Assembly (NCBI RefSeq): GCF_018614095.1
Contig: NZ_JAGGOY010000054.1
Coordinates: 1-36,396, forward strand
Direction of reading: 5' to 3'
Length of the DNA: 36,396 nt
Origin: Streptomyces sp. ISL-87
Lineage (GTDB): Bacteria > Actinomycetota > Actinomycetes > Streptomycetales > Streptomycetaceae
The position numbers were made by a program, and so were the translations under genes. Each line of letters starts with the position of its first letter. The first letter of the stretch is position 1. Positions 15,802 to 24,192 of the stretch are shown in pieces. The notes under the pieces are model-generated. The model was given only the letters and a program-made list of their open reading frames with translations. It ran no database searches and had not been told where the DNA came from.

Positions 15802-17991
15802 ATGACCTGTAAAGATGACCGGGTGCGCACCGAGGACGTCCTGGCCGCCATCGCGACAGGCCTGTGGCGATGGGACAACGCCTCCGGGACGGTCACCCTC
15901 GACAGCGAGGCCGCCCGGCTGCTCGGGCTGCCCGCCGAGCCCGTGATCCTGCCCGAGGTCGCGGTACGGTCCCGGTTCCACCCGGTGGACTGGAACGAGA
16001 TCAACGGCATCGTCGCCCTCGCCGTCGCCGAGGGCACCCTCGCCGAGGCCCGCCTGCGGATCATGGACGACAACGGCCGGGTGCTGCGGATCGTACGCAG
16101 CCGCTCCAAACCCCTGGAGAACCGCGGCACCGACGGCCGCCTCGACTACGAGCTGATCGGCACCATCCAGGAGATCGCCGAGCCCCAGCCGGGCACCACC
16201 GCCCTGCACACCCCGATCACCGGCGACTGGCGGCGCTCCCGCGAGGCCTTCCTGCTGGACGCGGGGCGGGCGCTCGCGGAGGCCCGGTCCACCGCCGAGG
16301 TGCTGCGGGTGGCGGCCTCGCTGTCCATGCCCGGCTTCAGCCCCGACGGGCTGGCCGTCTTCGGGGTGGCCGGGGACCGGCTGTCGATCACCGGGCACCA
16401 CGGGCACGACCCCGGGGACGAGGGACCCTTCGCGGACATGCGGCTCGACACCGACTACCCGGCCGCGGAGGTCGTCCGTACCGGCCGGGCGATCTACCTC
16501 CCCACCCCGGAGGAGTACAAGCGGCGGTTCCCCGCCACCTGGCCTCTCGCCCAGCGCTTCGGCCGGGTCTCCTGGGCCTTCCTGCCCCTGATCGTGGCCG
16601 GGCGGACCATGGGCGCCTGGATGGCCGCTTTCAAGCACCCGGTGTCCTTCTCCCCCGATGAGCGGTCCGTGCTGACCACGGTGGCCCGGATGCTCGCCCA
16701 GGCGCTCCAGCGCGCCGGCGTGGCCGAATCCGAGCGGGAACTCACCACCGGCCTGCAACGGTCGATGATGCCCCAGCTCGGCCCCCGGATCCCGGGCATG
16801 ACCATCGCCGCGCGGTACGTCCCCACCGGCGGCGGGCTCCAGGTCGGCGGCGACTGGTACGACATGATCCCGCTGCCGTCCGGCCGGTTCGCGCTGGTCA
16901 TCGGGGACGTCCAGGGCCACGACGTACGGGCGGCGGGCCTGATGGGCCAGCTCCGGATCGCCGTGCGGGCCTACGCCTCCGAGGGCCACCGGCCGGACGC
17001 CGTGCTCTCCCGGGCCTCCCGCTTCCTCGCCGGGCTCTGCTCCCCGCTGGACGGGCCGGACGCGTACGGGGACCCGGACGAGGATCCCGCGTCGGACTTC
17101 CAGAGCCCCCGCTTCGCCACCTGCCTCTACGTGGAATGCGACCCGGAAACCGGAATGCTGGAGGTGGCCCGCGCGGGCCATCCCGACCCCGCGATCCGCA
17201 TGACCGACGGCACGGTACTGATGCGCCCCACAGCGGGCGGCCTCCCGCTCGGCATCATCCCGGACCCTGACTACCCCACCACCCGCTTCACTCTCGAACC
17301 CGGCGAAACGATGATGCTGTGCACCGACGGCCTCATCGAGACCGGCGGCCACGACCTCGACACCGGCTGGGCGCGGCTGCGCGCGATCCTGGAGTCCGAG
17401 ACGCACGACACCGAGAGCCTGGAGAAACTGGCCGATCTGCTGGTCCAGGCCGTGCACGGGCCCTCCTCGCACCACACCACCGGGCCGCTGGCCGACCGCC
17501 GCGAGGACGACATAGCGGTGGTCCTGCTCTGCCGCGAGGGCGAGGGCTGCGGGTGCGGAACCCGGCTGCCGCACCCGGCCCGGCCCGCCCGGCGCACGAT
17601 GCTGACCGTGGCCCAGGCCGAGCCGGAACGCATCGCGGGCGCCCGGAGGCAGATCCGGGAGCTGCTGCACGACTGGGCCGACGAGGAGCAGGTGGACTCG
17701 GCCGAGCTGATGGTCTCCGAGATGGTGACGAACGTACTCATGCACACCGACGGGGACGCGCTGCTCGTGGCCGAGGCGGTGGGCGAGCTGGGCGGCCGGC
17801 GGCTGCGCGTCGAGGTCGCGGACTCCAGCGACGAGCTTCCGCACAAGCGGCACCCGGGCGAGATGGCCTCCAGCGGCCGCGGTGTCCTCCTGATGGAGAT
17901 GCTGGCGGACAGCTGGGGCGTGGACCCGCGCGGCGAGGGCAAGTCGATCTGGTTCGAGCTCCACGAGCAGTCCAAGCCGGACTCGGACTGA
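15802..17991 (+). CDS. PAS-GAF-PP2C-HATPase stress regulator (SpoIIE-type phosphatase)
   Basis: The 729-residue multidomain protein has four parts. A PAS-like domain (about 5-115) contains GLWRWDNASGTVTLD. A GAF domain (about 150-310) follows. A SpoIIE/RsbU-type PP2C phosphatase (about 340-575) has GGDWYDMIPL, VIGDVQGHDVRAAGLM and CTDGLIE, plus the metal-site DDIAVVLL. A C-terminal anti-sigma-like ATPase domain (about 600-725) has ELMVSEMVTNVLMHT and GRGVLLMEML. Such proteins combine phosphatase and kinase activities to switch anti-anti-sigma partners in Streptomyces. Start: ATG 15802, or GTG 15823 (VRTEDVLAAIATG), which may be the conserved one. No Shine-Dalgarno is clear for either. Confidence 0.92.
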   Translation: MTCKDDRVRTEDVLAAIATGLWRWDNASGTVTLDSEAARLLGLPAEPVILPEVAVRSRFHPVDWNEINGIVALAVAEGTLAEARLRIMDDNGRVLRIVRSRSKPLENRGTDGRLDYELIGTIQEIAEPQPGTTALHTPITGDWRRSREAFLLDAGRALAEARSTAEVLRVAASLSMPGFSPDGLAVFGVAGDRLSITGHHGHDPGDEGPFADMRLDTDYPAAEVVRTGRAIYLPTPEEYKRRFPATWPLAQRFGRVSWAFLPLIVAGRTMGAWMAAFKHPVSFSPDERSVLTTVARMLAQALQRAGVAESERELTTGLQRSMMPQLGPRIPGMTIAARYVPTGGGLQVGGDWYDMIPLPSGRFALVIGDVQGHDVRAAGLMGQLRIAVRAYASEGHRPDAVLSRASRFLAGLCSPLDGPDAYGDPDEDPASDFQSPRFATCLYVECDPETGMLEVARAGHPDPAIRMTDGTVLMRPTAGGLPLGIIPDPDYPTTRFTLEPGETMMLCTDGLIETGGHDLDTGWARLRAILESETHDTESLEKLADLLVQAVHGPSSHHTTGPLADRREDDIAVVLLCREGEGCGCGTRLPHPARPARRTMLTVAQAEPERIAGARRQIRELLHDWADEEQVDSAELMVSEMVTNVLMHTDGDALLVAEAVGELGGRRLRVEVADSSDELPHKRHPGEMASSGRGVLLMEMLADSWGVDPRGEGKSIWFELHEQSKPDSD

Positions 17992-18121
17992 CTGACCCCG
18001 GACTCGGACTGACCTGGCGTCATGTACGGGCCGTAGCACCGGCCGTCGGCCCGTATACCGGCCGTCGCACCGGGGGACCCGAGGAGCGACTGCCGGCCCG
18101 CCGGAGGCCGGGAGTGGTTGG

Positions 18122-19204
18122 ATGAGTGGCGTGCCCCCTGCGCCCACTCCCCTGCTGCCCGAGACCGTGCGGCGACTCGCCGCCTGGTGCGCCGTCGTCC
18201 TCCTCGTCACCGCGGTGCTGGCCGTCGTGGTCTGGCTGTGCACCGTCTTCCGGACGGTCGTCACGCCCGTGCTGCTCGCCGTGCTCGGCACGGCCCTGCT
18301 CGGGCCGATGCACCGGCGGCTGGTCCGCCTCAGGGTCAACCGCTCGCTCGCCGCGGCCCTCACCTGCCTCGCCGTCGTCGCCGTCGTCGGCGGGGCCTCG
18401 TACATCGTCGTCCTCGCGCTCATCGAGACCGGCGACCAGATCGTCGACTCGCTCCGCCGGGCCGGCGAATCCCTCGCGGAGCACTTCGGGGCGCTCGGCA
18501 CTTCGCTGGAGGACGTCGCGAAGAACTCCAAGGACCTGCTCGCCAAGTTCGGCGGTACGGCCGCGTCGGGCGTGGTCGCCGGACTCAGCGTGGTGGGGAC
18601 GGTGATCGCGACGGCCCTGCTGGCACTGGTGCTGATCTTCTTCTTCCTCCGCGACTCCGACCGGGCGGTCGGAACGCTGCGCGCGCTGGTGCCCAGCCGC
18701 TCGGGCGACCTCATGGAGGCAATGGGGCGGCGCGCCTTCGAGGCCGTCGAGGGCTTCATGCGCGGGACCAGCTTCGTCGCGCTCGTCGACGGCGTACTGA
18801 TCGGGGCGGGCCTGCTCGTGCTCCGGGTGCCGGGCGCGCTGGGCCTGGCCGCCCTGGTGTTCGTGACGGCCTACATCCCCTACCTCGGCGCCATCCTCTC
18901 GGGCGCCGTGGCGGTCCTCGTCGCCCTCGCCGACCGGGGCTGGGCGATCGGCCTGTGGGCGCTCGGCCTGGTGCTGCTGGTCCAGATGATCGAGGGGTAC
19001 GTGCTCCAGCCCGTGGTGCAGAGCCGCACGGTGCAGATGCACCCGGCCGTGGTCATGCTGGCCATCACGGCCGGGGCGAGCGTCGCCGGGATCCTCGGGA
19101 TGCTCCTCGCGGTCCCGCTGACCGCGGCCGCCTTCGGCGTGGTCTCGGAGCTCCGGACCCGGTACGCCGCCGGCACGGCACCCGGGCCCGTGGGCCCCGC
19201 ATAG
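18122..19204 (+). CDS. AI-2E/PerM-family transporter
   Basis: The 360-residue protein has the AI-2E transporter (UPF0118) layout. Two N-terminal helices (about residues 20-80) are followed by a polar helical domain (about 95-155) with EHFGALGTSLEDVAKNSKDLL. The C-terminal helices include LALVLIFFFLRDS, GTSFVALVDGVLIGAGLLVLRVPGALGLAALVFV and YIPYLGAILSGAVAVLVAL. QMIEGYVLQPVVQSRTVQMHP is a family hallmark. Family members export or permeate small molecules; the substrate is unknown. ATG 18122 follows GGGAG at good spacing. An exact repeat of the CGGACTCGGACTGAC block around 17980-18013 separates it from the PP2C gene. Confidence 0.9.
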   Translation: MSGVPPAPTPLLPETVRRLAAWCAVVLLVTAVLAVVVWLCTVFRTVVTPVLLAVLGTALLGPMHRRLVRLRVNRSLAAALTCLAVVAVVGGASYIVVLALIETGDQIVDSLRRAGESLAEHFGALGTSLEDVAKNSKDLLAKFGGTAASGVVAGLSVVGTVIATALLALVLIFFFLRDSDRAVGTLRALVPSRSGDLMEAMGRRAFEAVEGFMRGTSFVALVDGVLIGAGLLVLRVPGALGLAALVFVTAYIPYLGAILSGAVAVLVALADRGWAIGLWALGLVLLVQMIEGYVLQPVVQSRTVQMHPAVVMLAITAGASVAGILGMLLAVPLTAAAFGVVSELRTRYAAGTAPGPVGPA

Positions 19205-19289
19205 CGGGACCGCTCCCGGCGGTCCGGCCGGCCGGTTCCGGGCGGGTCAGCCGTCCGGGCCGTTCCCCGCGGTCAGTCGTCCGGCCCGG

Positions 19290-19629
19290 TCAGTCGTCCG
19301 CCTCGCCCGTGCCCCGGTGGCCCAGGCCGGTCCGGGCGGTGGTCGGGATGGTGCCCAGCCGACCCGCCTGGAAGTCGTCGAAGGCCTGCTGGAGTTCGTG
19401 CTTGCTGTTCATGACGAACGGGCCGTAGTGCGCCATCGGCTCCCGGATCGGACGGCCGCCGAGGAGGATGATCTCCAGGTCCGGGGCGTTGGAGTCCTGG
19501 GACTCGTCCGCCCGGACCGTCAGCGAGCCGCCTTCGCCGAAGACCGCCGTCTGCCCGGTGTGGACCGGCCGCCGGTCGCTGCCGACGCTGCCGCGCCCGG
19601 CCATGACGTAGGCGAGGGCGTTGAAGTCG
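19290..19629 (-). pseudogene. Pirin-family gene fragment (C-terminal third), left copy
   Basis: The minus-strand frame from 19629 to the stop at 19290 encodes about 112 residues equivalent to the C-terminus of pirin: DFNALAY, then MAGRGSV..., IREPMAHYGPFVMNSKHELQQAFDDFQAG and a GLGHRG tail. Complete pirins are near 300 residues, so two thirds are missing, including the metal-binding cupin domain. Homology with the second pirin copy (29092-29850) stops abruptly after the GAAGTCG at 19623-19629. Beyond it lies foreign sequence. The stretch 19363-19442 is identical to 29162-29241. The fragment marks the left edge of the island. Confidence 0.88.
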
Positions 19630-19718
19630 CGATCACCCCGTGCAACCGGCCCTTCGTCGTGTGGCTCGCGCCTGCTCTGGCGGACTGTCTCGCCGGCGCG
19701 CGGCCCGACGGGCAGTAA
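19630..19718 (+). pseudogene. C-terminal fragment of an unidentified protein at the island edge
   Basis: Right after the pirin breakpoint a plus-strand frame reads AITPCNRPFVVWLAPALA and ends at TAA 19716-19718, followed by a terminator. The sequence looks protein-like and has no start or body, so it is probably the stranded 3' end of a lost gene. I cannot name it. Confidence 0.4.
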
Positions 19719-19731
19719 CCATGCCGCGACT

Positions 19732-19766
19732 GCGGCCCCTGACCCAGATGCCGGGACAGGGGCCGC
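19732..19766 (+). terminator. Terminator hairpin at the island left edge
   Basis: GCGGCCCCTG (19732-19741) pairs with CAGGGGCCGC (19757-19766) around a 15-base loop, directly downstream of the truncated reading frame ending at 19718. Confidence 0.65.
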
Positions 19767-19863
19767 GGTCGTTTCCGGATGCGGGCAGCCGGTCAGGAGG
19801 ACGGCCGTGGGAGTGCTTGCGACGACTGTGGTGATCCTTGTGCATTCGGGTACCTGGCTCGCG

Positions 19864-19869
19864 TATCGT
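19864..19869 (+). promoter_or_regulatory. Candidate -10 for leaderless transcription of the kinase gene
   Basis: TATCGT ends seven bases before the GTG at 19877. This TANNNT element would start transcription at or beside the start codon, the usual geometry of leaderless Streptomyces genes. No good -35 is evident. Confidence 0.4.
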
Positions 19870-19876
19870 CGCCGGA

Positions 19877-20923
19877 GTGACTGACGCGACTGTGACGGAC
19901 AGGACGCACATCCCCACCGATGATCTTGCCGAGCTGATCAGCGCCTTCGATCTCGGCGACGTGCTGGACCGGCGCCACCTGGCCGATGGCCTGATGAATG
20001 TGAACTGGCGGGTGGACACTCCTGCCGGGCCGTTCGCGCTGAAGCGGGTCACGGACGTGCCGCTTGACCGGCTGCGTCGCAACCTCGCCGTCCTCTCCTC
20101 CCTCTCCGCCGACGGCATTCCCGTGTGTGCCCCGGTCACCACCGCTTCGGGTGACACCGTCGCCGAGATCGGCGGCGACGGGTACTGCCTGTTCCCGTGG
20201 TCGGCCGGGGCGCACGTCCGCGGAATCGACCTCCCGCTGTCGCAGGTGGCCGCGCTCGGCGAGCACCTTGCCCGCCTCCATGTGACGCTCGGGCGCGCCG
20301 CCGACGGCACCGTGCTGCCCGCCGTGCCCGAGGCGGTCACCGCCGACGTGACCGCCCCGGAGCGGGCCCTGCAGAAGGCTGACCGGCTCGTGGCGGCCGT
20401 GCGCGCTAAGGGTGCCAGCGACGGCTTCGACGCCGTCGCGGGAGATGCCCTGGAACAGCGCCGGGTCCTGCTCGACAAGCACGCTCACCTGCGCCCCGAA
20501 GGCGACACCCCGGCGGGGCCGCACGGCTGGACGCACGGTGACTTCCAGTTCCGGAATCTGCTGTGGGAGGGCGGCGAGCTTGCCGCCGTCCTGGACTGGG
20601 ACCGGCTCGGTGTCCGCCCTTACGCCGAGGAAGTCGTGCGCACGGCGCAGGTGCAGTTCGGCGTGGACGGCGTGTTCGATCTTGGCCGGGTGTCGGCTTT
20701 CGTAGGCGGCTACCGGTCGGTGATCCCGCTGGAGTCGGCCGCGCTGACCGATGGTGTCCGCCGGCTGTGGTGGAAGCGGATGACGGATTTCTGGCAGCTT
20801 GAGTTCCACTACGACCGGCATGACCACTCCTGCGATGACCTGTTCACCGCCGATGAGGCCCTTCTTCACTGGTGGACGGACCGGCTCGGCCTTGTGGAGG
20901 AAGCGTTCGCCGAGGCCGCGTAG
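19877..20923 (+). CDS. APH/choline-kinase-fold phosphotransferase
   Basis: The 348-residue protein belongs to the aminoglycoside/choline/homoserine phosphotransferase fold. The N-lobe has NVNWRVDTPAGPFALKRVTD, with the ATP-binding lysine. The catalytic loop is HGDFQFRNLLW, holding the Brenner Asp and Asn. AVLDWDRLGVRPYAEEV supplies the metal-binding LDWD. It phosphorylates a small molecule hydroxyl; the substrate is unknown, and a sugar or aminosugar would fit the neighbouring glycosyltransferase and deacetylase genes. GTG 19877 was chosen for the leaderless promoter geometry. Its 3' end overlaps the convergent glycosyltransferase gene by 58 bases. Confidence 0.85.
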   Translation: MTDATVTDRTHIPTDDLAELISAFDLGDVLDRRHLADGLMNVNWRVDTPAGPFALKRVTDVPLDRLRRNLAVLSSLSADGIPVCAPVTTASGDTVAEIGGDGYCLFPWSAGAHVRGIDLPLSQVAALGEHLARLHVTLGRAADGTVLPAVPEAVTADVTAPERALQKADRLVAAVRAKGASDGFDAVAGDALEQRRVLLDKHAHLRPEGDTPAGPHGWTHGDFQFRNLLWEGGELAAVLDWDRLGVRPYAEEVVRTAQVQFGVDGVFDLGRVSAFVGGYRSVIPLESAALTDGVRRLWWKRMTDFWQLEFHYDRHDHSCDDLFTADEALLHWWTDRLGLVEEAFAEAA

Positions 20924-21961
20924 ATCCCGAAGGCCTGCAGTTCGGGTAGGCACAGCCGAGTGAGCTGTGCCGCCCGCTGCCGGGCCTGCGCGCCGAGGGC
21001 TTGGTGGTCGGCCTCGCGGATCGCCCGCGCCCACGTCTCGGGCCCGACAGTGTGGGGCAGGACGATCCCGGCGCCGCCAATGGCCTCGGGGATGCCGCCC
21101 CGGTCGGTGCCAATGGTCGCCACGCCGTGCAAGGCCGCTTCGATGATCACTCGGGGGAAGGCGTCGTCCACCGTGGAAGGCACCAGCAGGAGGCGGTGGC
21201 TGCGGTAGAGCGGACCCATTGTCGTAGACGCGGGGCACGAAGGTCACGTTCGGGTAGGCGGCGAAGTCTGCGGCGGTGTTCCACCAGCCTTCGACCAGGG
21301 TGAAGTGCTGTTCGGGCATGAGTTGGATGAGCTGGTGCAGCAGGGCGGATCCCTTGGCGGGGATCGGGTTGACCATGAGTACCGAAGCTGCGCGGTCCGA
21401 GTCCGGTCCCGGCACGGGCGGCGCGAACGGCGGGTAGAGCACGGCGAGGCGGGTTCCGTCCGTGCGGGGCGCACGCTGCCGGACGAACTCCGACACGGCG
21501 AGACCGTAGTGGGGGCGGCCGGCGAGAACTCCGAGCCCGGTGGCGGACACAGAGTGCAGCAGGCCCGCCACCAGGGCCGAAGGCCGGGTCTGTGCGGCAA
21601 GCCGCGCCGAGCCTTCCTGTGAGGTGAACACGATGTCGGGCCGGAGGCCGCCGAGCATGCTCCCCAGGACGGGCTCCACGCGATCCTGGGGGACGGCGAT
21701 GCAGTCCACTCCGTTCCACTGGTATCGCAAGGCCCCGCGTGCGTCCTCGCACGGGGCGCGGTGGGCGTCCAGGTAGGCGCGCATGTCAGCGCGCTGCATG
21801 GTGCCGTCCCAGGGGGCTTCGTGGGAGCCGAGGTAGGTGACGTGCCATCCGGCGGCGGCGAGTTCTTCGGCGAGGAGTTGCTGGGTGACTTCCGCGCCGC
21901 CGATGAGGAACGGGGGCGGGGTGCGGCGCCAGGCGAACAGGGCGGTGGGCATCGCGGTCAC
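20866..21961 (-). pseudogene. GT4-like glycosyltransferase, single-base frameshift
   Basis: The minus-strand reading starts with GTG 21961 (MTAMPTALFAWRRTPPPFLIGG AEVTQQ), overlapping the previous stop as GTGA. The N-terminal GT-B domain has FLIGGAEVTQQLLAEELAA. The second domain is found in another frame, from the ATG at 21219: LYRSHRLLLVPSTVDDAFPRV, VIIEAALHGVATIGTDRGG and IPEAIGGAGIVLP, the donor-nucleotide site of GT4-type enzymes. Joining VPRVYD to MGPLYRSHR needs removal of one base at 21219-21220 (AAT to AT). Repaired, it would be about 364 residues. It is either a recent pseudogene or a sequence error; no slippery site is visible. It is the last gene of the operon. Confidence 0.8.
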
Positions 21962-22572
21962 CTCGCCCAGAAGGTGACGAGGGCTTCCGCTGCCTGCGCG
22001 ACGTCGTCCGGGCTGGTGTCGGCCGCCATGACGGTGACCTCGCGCGACACGGGCGGGCGGGCCGTGCCTACGAAGTAGTCGCGGGCGTGGTCCAGGAAGC
22101 CGGGTTCGTGGAGGAAGTAGTCGGACTCGGCAGCGGTGTGGCCGGCGGTCTTGCGGCGCAGGTGGAGGACTTCAGCGGGAACGTCGAGGTAGAGGGTGTG
22201 GTCGGGCCGCATGAACGGAAGAGTGTGCAGCCGGTCGCGGAGCTGGTGGTGGACTCCGTACCCGAACAGAGCGTCCAGGGCGTGGGCATGGGCGAGGAGG
22301 GTGTCGACGGACCGGTCCAGGATGACGAGCGGCCGGCCGCTGTCGGCAGCCGCCGTGACCCTGGCGGCCTCGATCTCCATGAAGCTCTCGAAGGCGGCCA
22401 GTTGGGCAGGGGCGGAGCCGGTGCGGGCCGGCGGGATGTCGTCGCGGTGGGCGATGTGCTTGACGTAGCAGTCGGAGACGAACGCGTGGGCGCCGAGGGC
22501 GGTACGGCGCAGGTGGCGTATGGCGGTGGACTTGCCGGCGTAGGAGGGCCCTTCCAGGGCGATGATCAGCAC
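21958..22572 (-). CDS. P-loop nucleotide/small-molecule kinase
   Basis: The 204-residue protein has a Walker A GPSYAGKST at residues 8-16, directly after the first strand, and a dTMP-kinase-like LVILDRSVDTL. An Arg-rich lid-like stretch, VLHLRRKTAGHTAAESDYF, follows later. It resembles thymidylate/deoxynucleoside kinases but differs enough that the substrate cannot be assigned. GTG 22572 overlaps the upstream PIG-L gene stop (GTGCTGA), and its own TGA overlaps the next start, so translation is coupled. In the island it could activate a nucleotide-sugar precursor or phosphorylate a pathway intermediate. Confidence 0.8.
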   Translation of the reverse strand: MLIIALEGPSYAGKSTAIRHLRRTALGAHAFVSDCYVKHIAHRDDIPPARTGSAPAQLAAFESFMEIEAARVTAAADSGRPLVILDRSVDTLLAHAHALDALFGYGVHHQLRDRLHTLPFMRPDHTLYLDVPAEVLHLRRKTAGHTAAESDYFLHEPGFLDHARDYFVGTARPPVSREVTVMAADTSPDDVAQAAEALVTFWAR

Positions 22573-23465
22573 TTCGGCTCCGTCCGGTAGAAGCGCTCGG
22601 CGTAGGTTCCGTTCCCGTCGAGGAGGTCGGCAGCGGTGGTGAAGGCGTGCCGGATCGGCCGGTACATCTTCCGGGCGGGGTGCATCTGTGAGCCGTGCAT
22701 CCGCAGGACGGTGACCTTGTCCAGGACGGTGCTGGTGACGTCGACCAGCTCGGGCTTCATCGTTGGCCCGGTGCGGGCACGGAAGAGGTGGCGGTCGCAT
22801 CCGGCGAGCGCGTACGTGGACCAGAACGCGAGGTCTTCCCAGAACCAGCGGCACCCGAGCCGGACGGCGGCGGCGTGGATGAGGAGGTGGTCGGGGTGGC
22901 GGGTGACGGCGGCCGGGGCGAGGAGTTCGGCGTCGGGGTGGGCGGCGGCGATCTCGCGCAGCTCCTCGGTGACCTGGTCGAGCATCTCAGAGCTGTAGGG
23001 CCCGTATGGCGGCTCGGCATCCTTGTGGACGAGGAGCCGGCGGCGGGCAGCGAAAGAGGCAAGTGCGGCGGCGCCTTCGCGGCCCCGTAGGTCCGACACC
23101 GCGTCCACGCTGGTGTACGTGGCCTCCAGGGCGGGGTGGACGCTCCCGGACCGGGTGAAGACGGTCACGACGGTGAGCGGGCGGGGCCGGGCGAGGAACG
23201 TGCCGGAGGCGGACAGAGCGAAGTCGTCGTGATGCGGTTCGATGACCAGGACCGGGCGGCCGGCGGGGGTGCGGGTCTCGATGTAGTACGCCTGGCCGCT
23301 GTGCGGGGCAGTCACCTCCAGCACGCGGTGGTCGTGAGCACGGTGCCGGCGGGCGAGCCCATCGGTCCACGCCTGGTGGGCTCGGTCGAGGTCGTCGGGG
23401 AACGTGTAGATGCCGGTCGCGTCCGGCAGGGGCAGGAGCGTTCTCACGGTGGTCTCCTTCGTCAT
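22566..23465 (-). CDS. PIG-L/LmbE-family N-deacetylase
   Basis: The 299-residue protein carries the zinc-binding motif EPHHDDFAL (family PHPDD), with the rest of the site in AVTRHPDHLLIHAAAVR. Family members remove N-acetyl groups from N-acetylglucosaminyl compounds (mycothiol MshB, aminoglycoside deacetylases). The N-terminal ~80 residues include IYTFPDDLDRAHQAW. ATG 23465 overlaps the stop of the frameshift-corrected GT2 gene as ATGA; GTG 23447 with AAGGAG ahead is an alternative. With three glycosyltransferases and two kinases, it points to an aminosugar glycoside as product. Confidence 0.85.
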   Translation of the reverse strand: MTKETTVRTLLPLPDATGIYTFPDDLDRAHQAWTDGLARRHRAHDHRVLEVTAPHSGQAYYIETRTPAGRPVLVIEPHHDDFALSASGTFLARPRPLTVVTVFTRSGSVHPALEATYTSVDAVSDLRGREGAAALASFAARRRLLVHKDAEPPYGPYSSEMLDQVTEELREIAAAHPDAELLAPAAVTRHPDHLLIHAAAVRLGCRWFWEDLAFWSTYALAGCDRHLFRARTGPTMKPELVDVTSTVLDKVTVLRMHGSQMHPARKMYRPIRHAFTTAADLLDGNGTYAERFYRTEPKC

Positions 23466-24192
23466 CGCACGGTGCTCTCGTACCAGTGGCGCCACATGCG
23501 GGGAGAGCCGAGTCGCAGGCGAGCGGTGACGGGTTCTGCCACCACAGCATCCGCAGGCTCGACCACTGGTCGTAGCGGCGGGTGGAGGGCCGTACGCGCA
23601 GCTCGTCCAGGATCGTCACGGGGCGGTCGGTGGCCTGCCCGTGGGCGGACAGACGGGCGAAGAACTCCACGTCCTCGCTCATGAACAGGTCTTCGCGGTA
23701 TCCGCAGATGTGGTGGAAGGCGTCGGCGGTGCAGAACTGGTTGACGCCTTGCGCGCCGCCACGTCGGGCGCGGTAGTGGTCCCAGTAGGCGCACAGCAGT
23801 CGGGCGCCGAGCCGTTCGGGGGTGTAGAGCGGGGGGATGGCTCCGCCGACGGCCCCCGCGTCCATGGTGGCCGCAGCCGCGGTGACCGCCTCCAGGGGCA
23901 GCGCCACGTCGGCGTCGATGAAGAACAGCCGGCCGCTGCGGGCGGCAGCCGCTCCGGTGTTCCGGACGCGGCCGATGTTGCGGACCTCCTCGGTGACGAC
24001 GCGGACGCCGTAGGAGGCGGCCATGTCAGCGGTGGCGTCGGTGCTGGCGTTGTCCACCACGATCACCTCCCCCGTTTGGCCCGTGGCCTCCTCCCACCGG
24101 TTGAGGGAGGCGAGGACGGACGGCAGGTACCGGGGCAGGTAGAGGGCCTCGTTGTAGGCCGGGATCACTACCGACAGGGCCGGGGTGGCCAT
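23462..24192 (-). pseudogene. GT2 glycosyltransferase, frameshift near the 3' end
   Basis: The frame from ATG 24192 (AAAGGA upstream) encodes a GT-A domain. It begins LSVVIPAYNEALYLPRYL, then VIVVDNASTDATADMAASYG, then the DxD block FFIDADVALPLEAV, and a FCTADAFHHICGYREDLFMSEDVEFFARL acceptor region. After MLWWQNP the frame runs on into unrelated sequence. The neighbouring frame continues VTARLRLGSPRMWRHWYESTVR and stops at 23462, overlapping the next ATG as ATGA. One base is missing around 23530-23533. Restored, the enzyme is about 243 residues and complete. It is an inverting GT2 enzyme of unknown acceptor. Confidence 0.82.

Noticed and set aside
13886..15805. Long plus-strand open frame opposite aspS
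   Set aside because: Antisense shadow of a confidently identified synthetase; no recognisable domain.
15736..18759. Thousand-codon minus-strand frame opposite the PP2C regulator and transporter
   Set aside because: Runs across two well-supported genes and their spacer; low-complexity Gly/Arg/Pro/His product, typical of GC-rich antisense frames.
21200..21230. Programmed ribosomal frameshift in the GT4 gene
   Set aside because: No slippery heptamer or downstream pseudoknot is apparent; a simple insertion explains it.
20866..23465. Mycothiol pathway (mshA/mshB)
   Set aside because: A GT4-like gene and a PIG-L gene are present, but gene order, extra glycosyltransferases and lack of mshC/mshD fit poorly, and mycothiol genes are normally dispersed.
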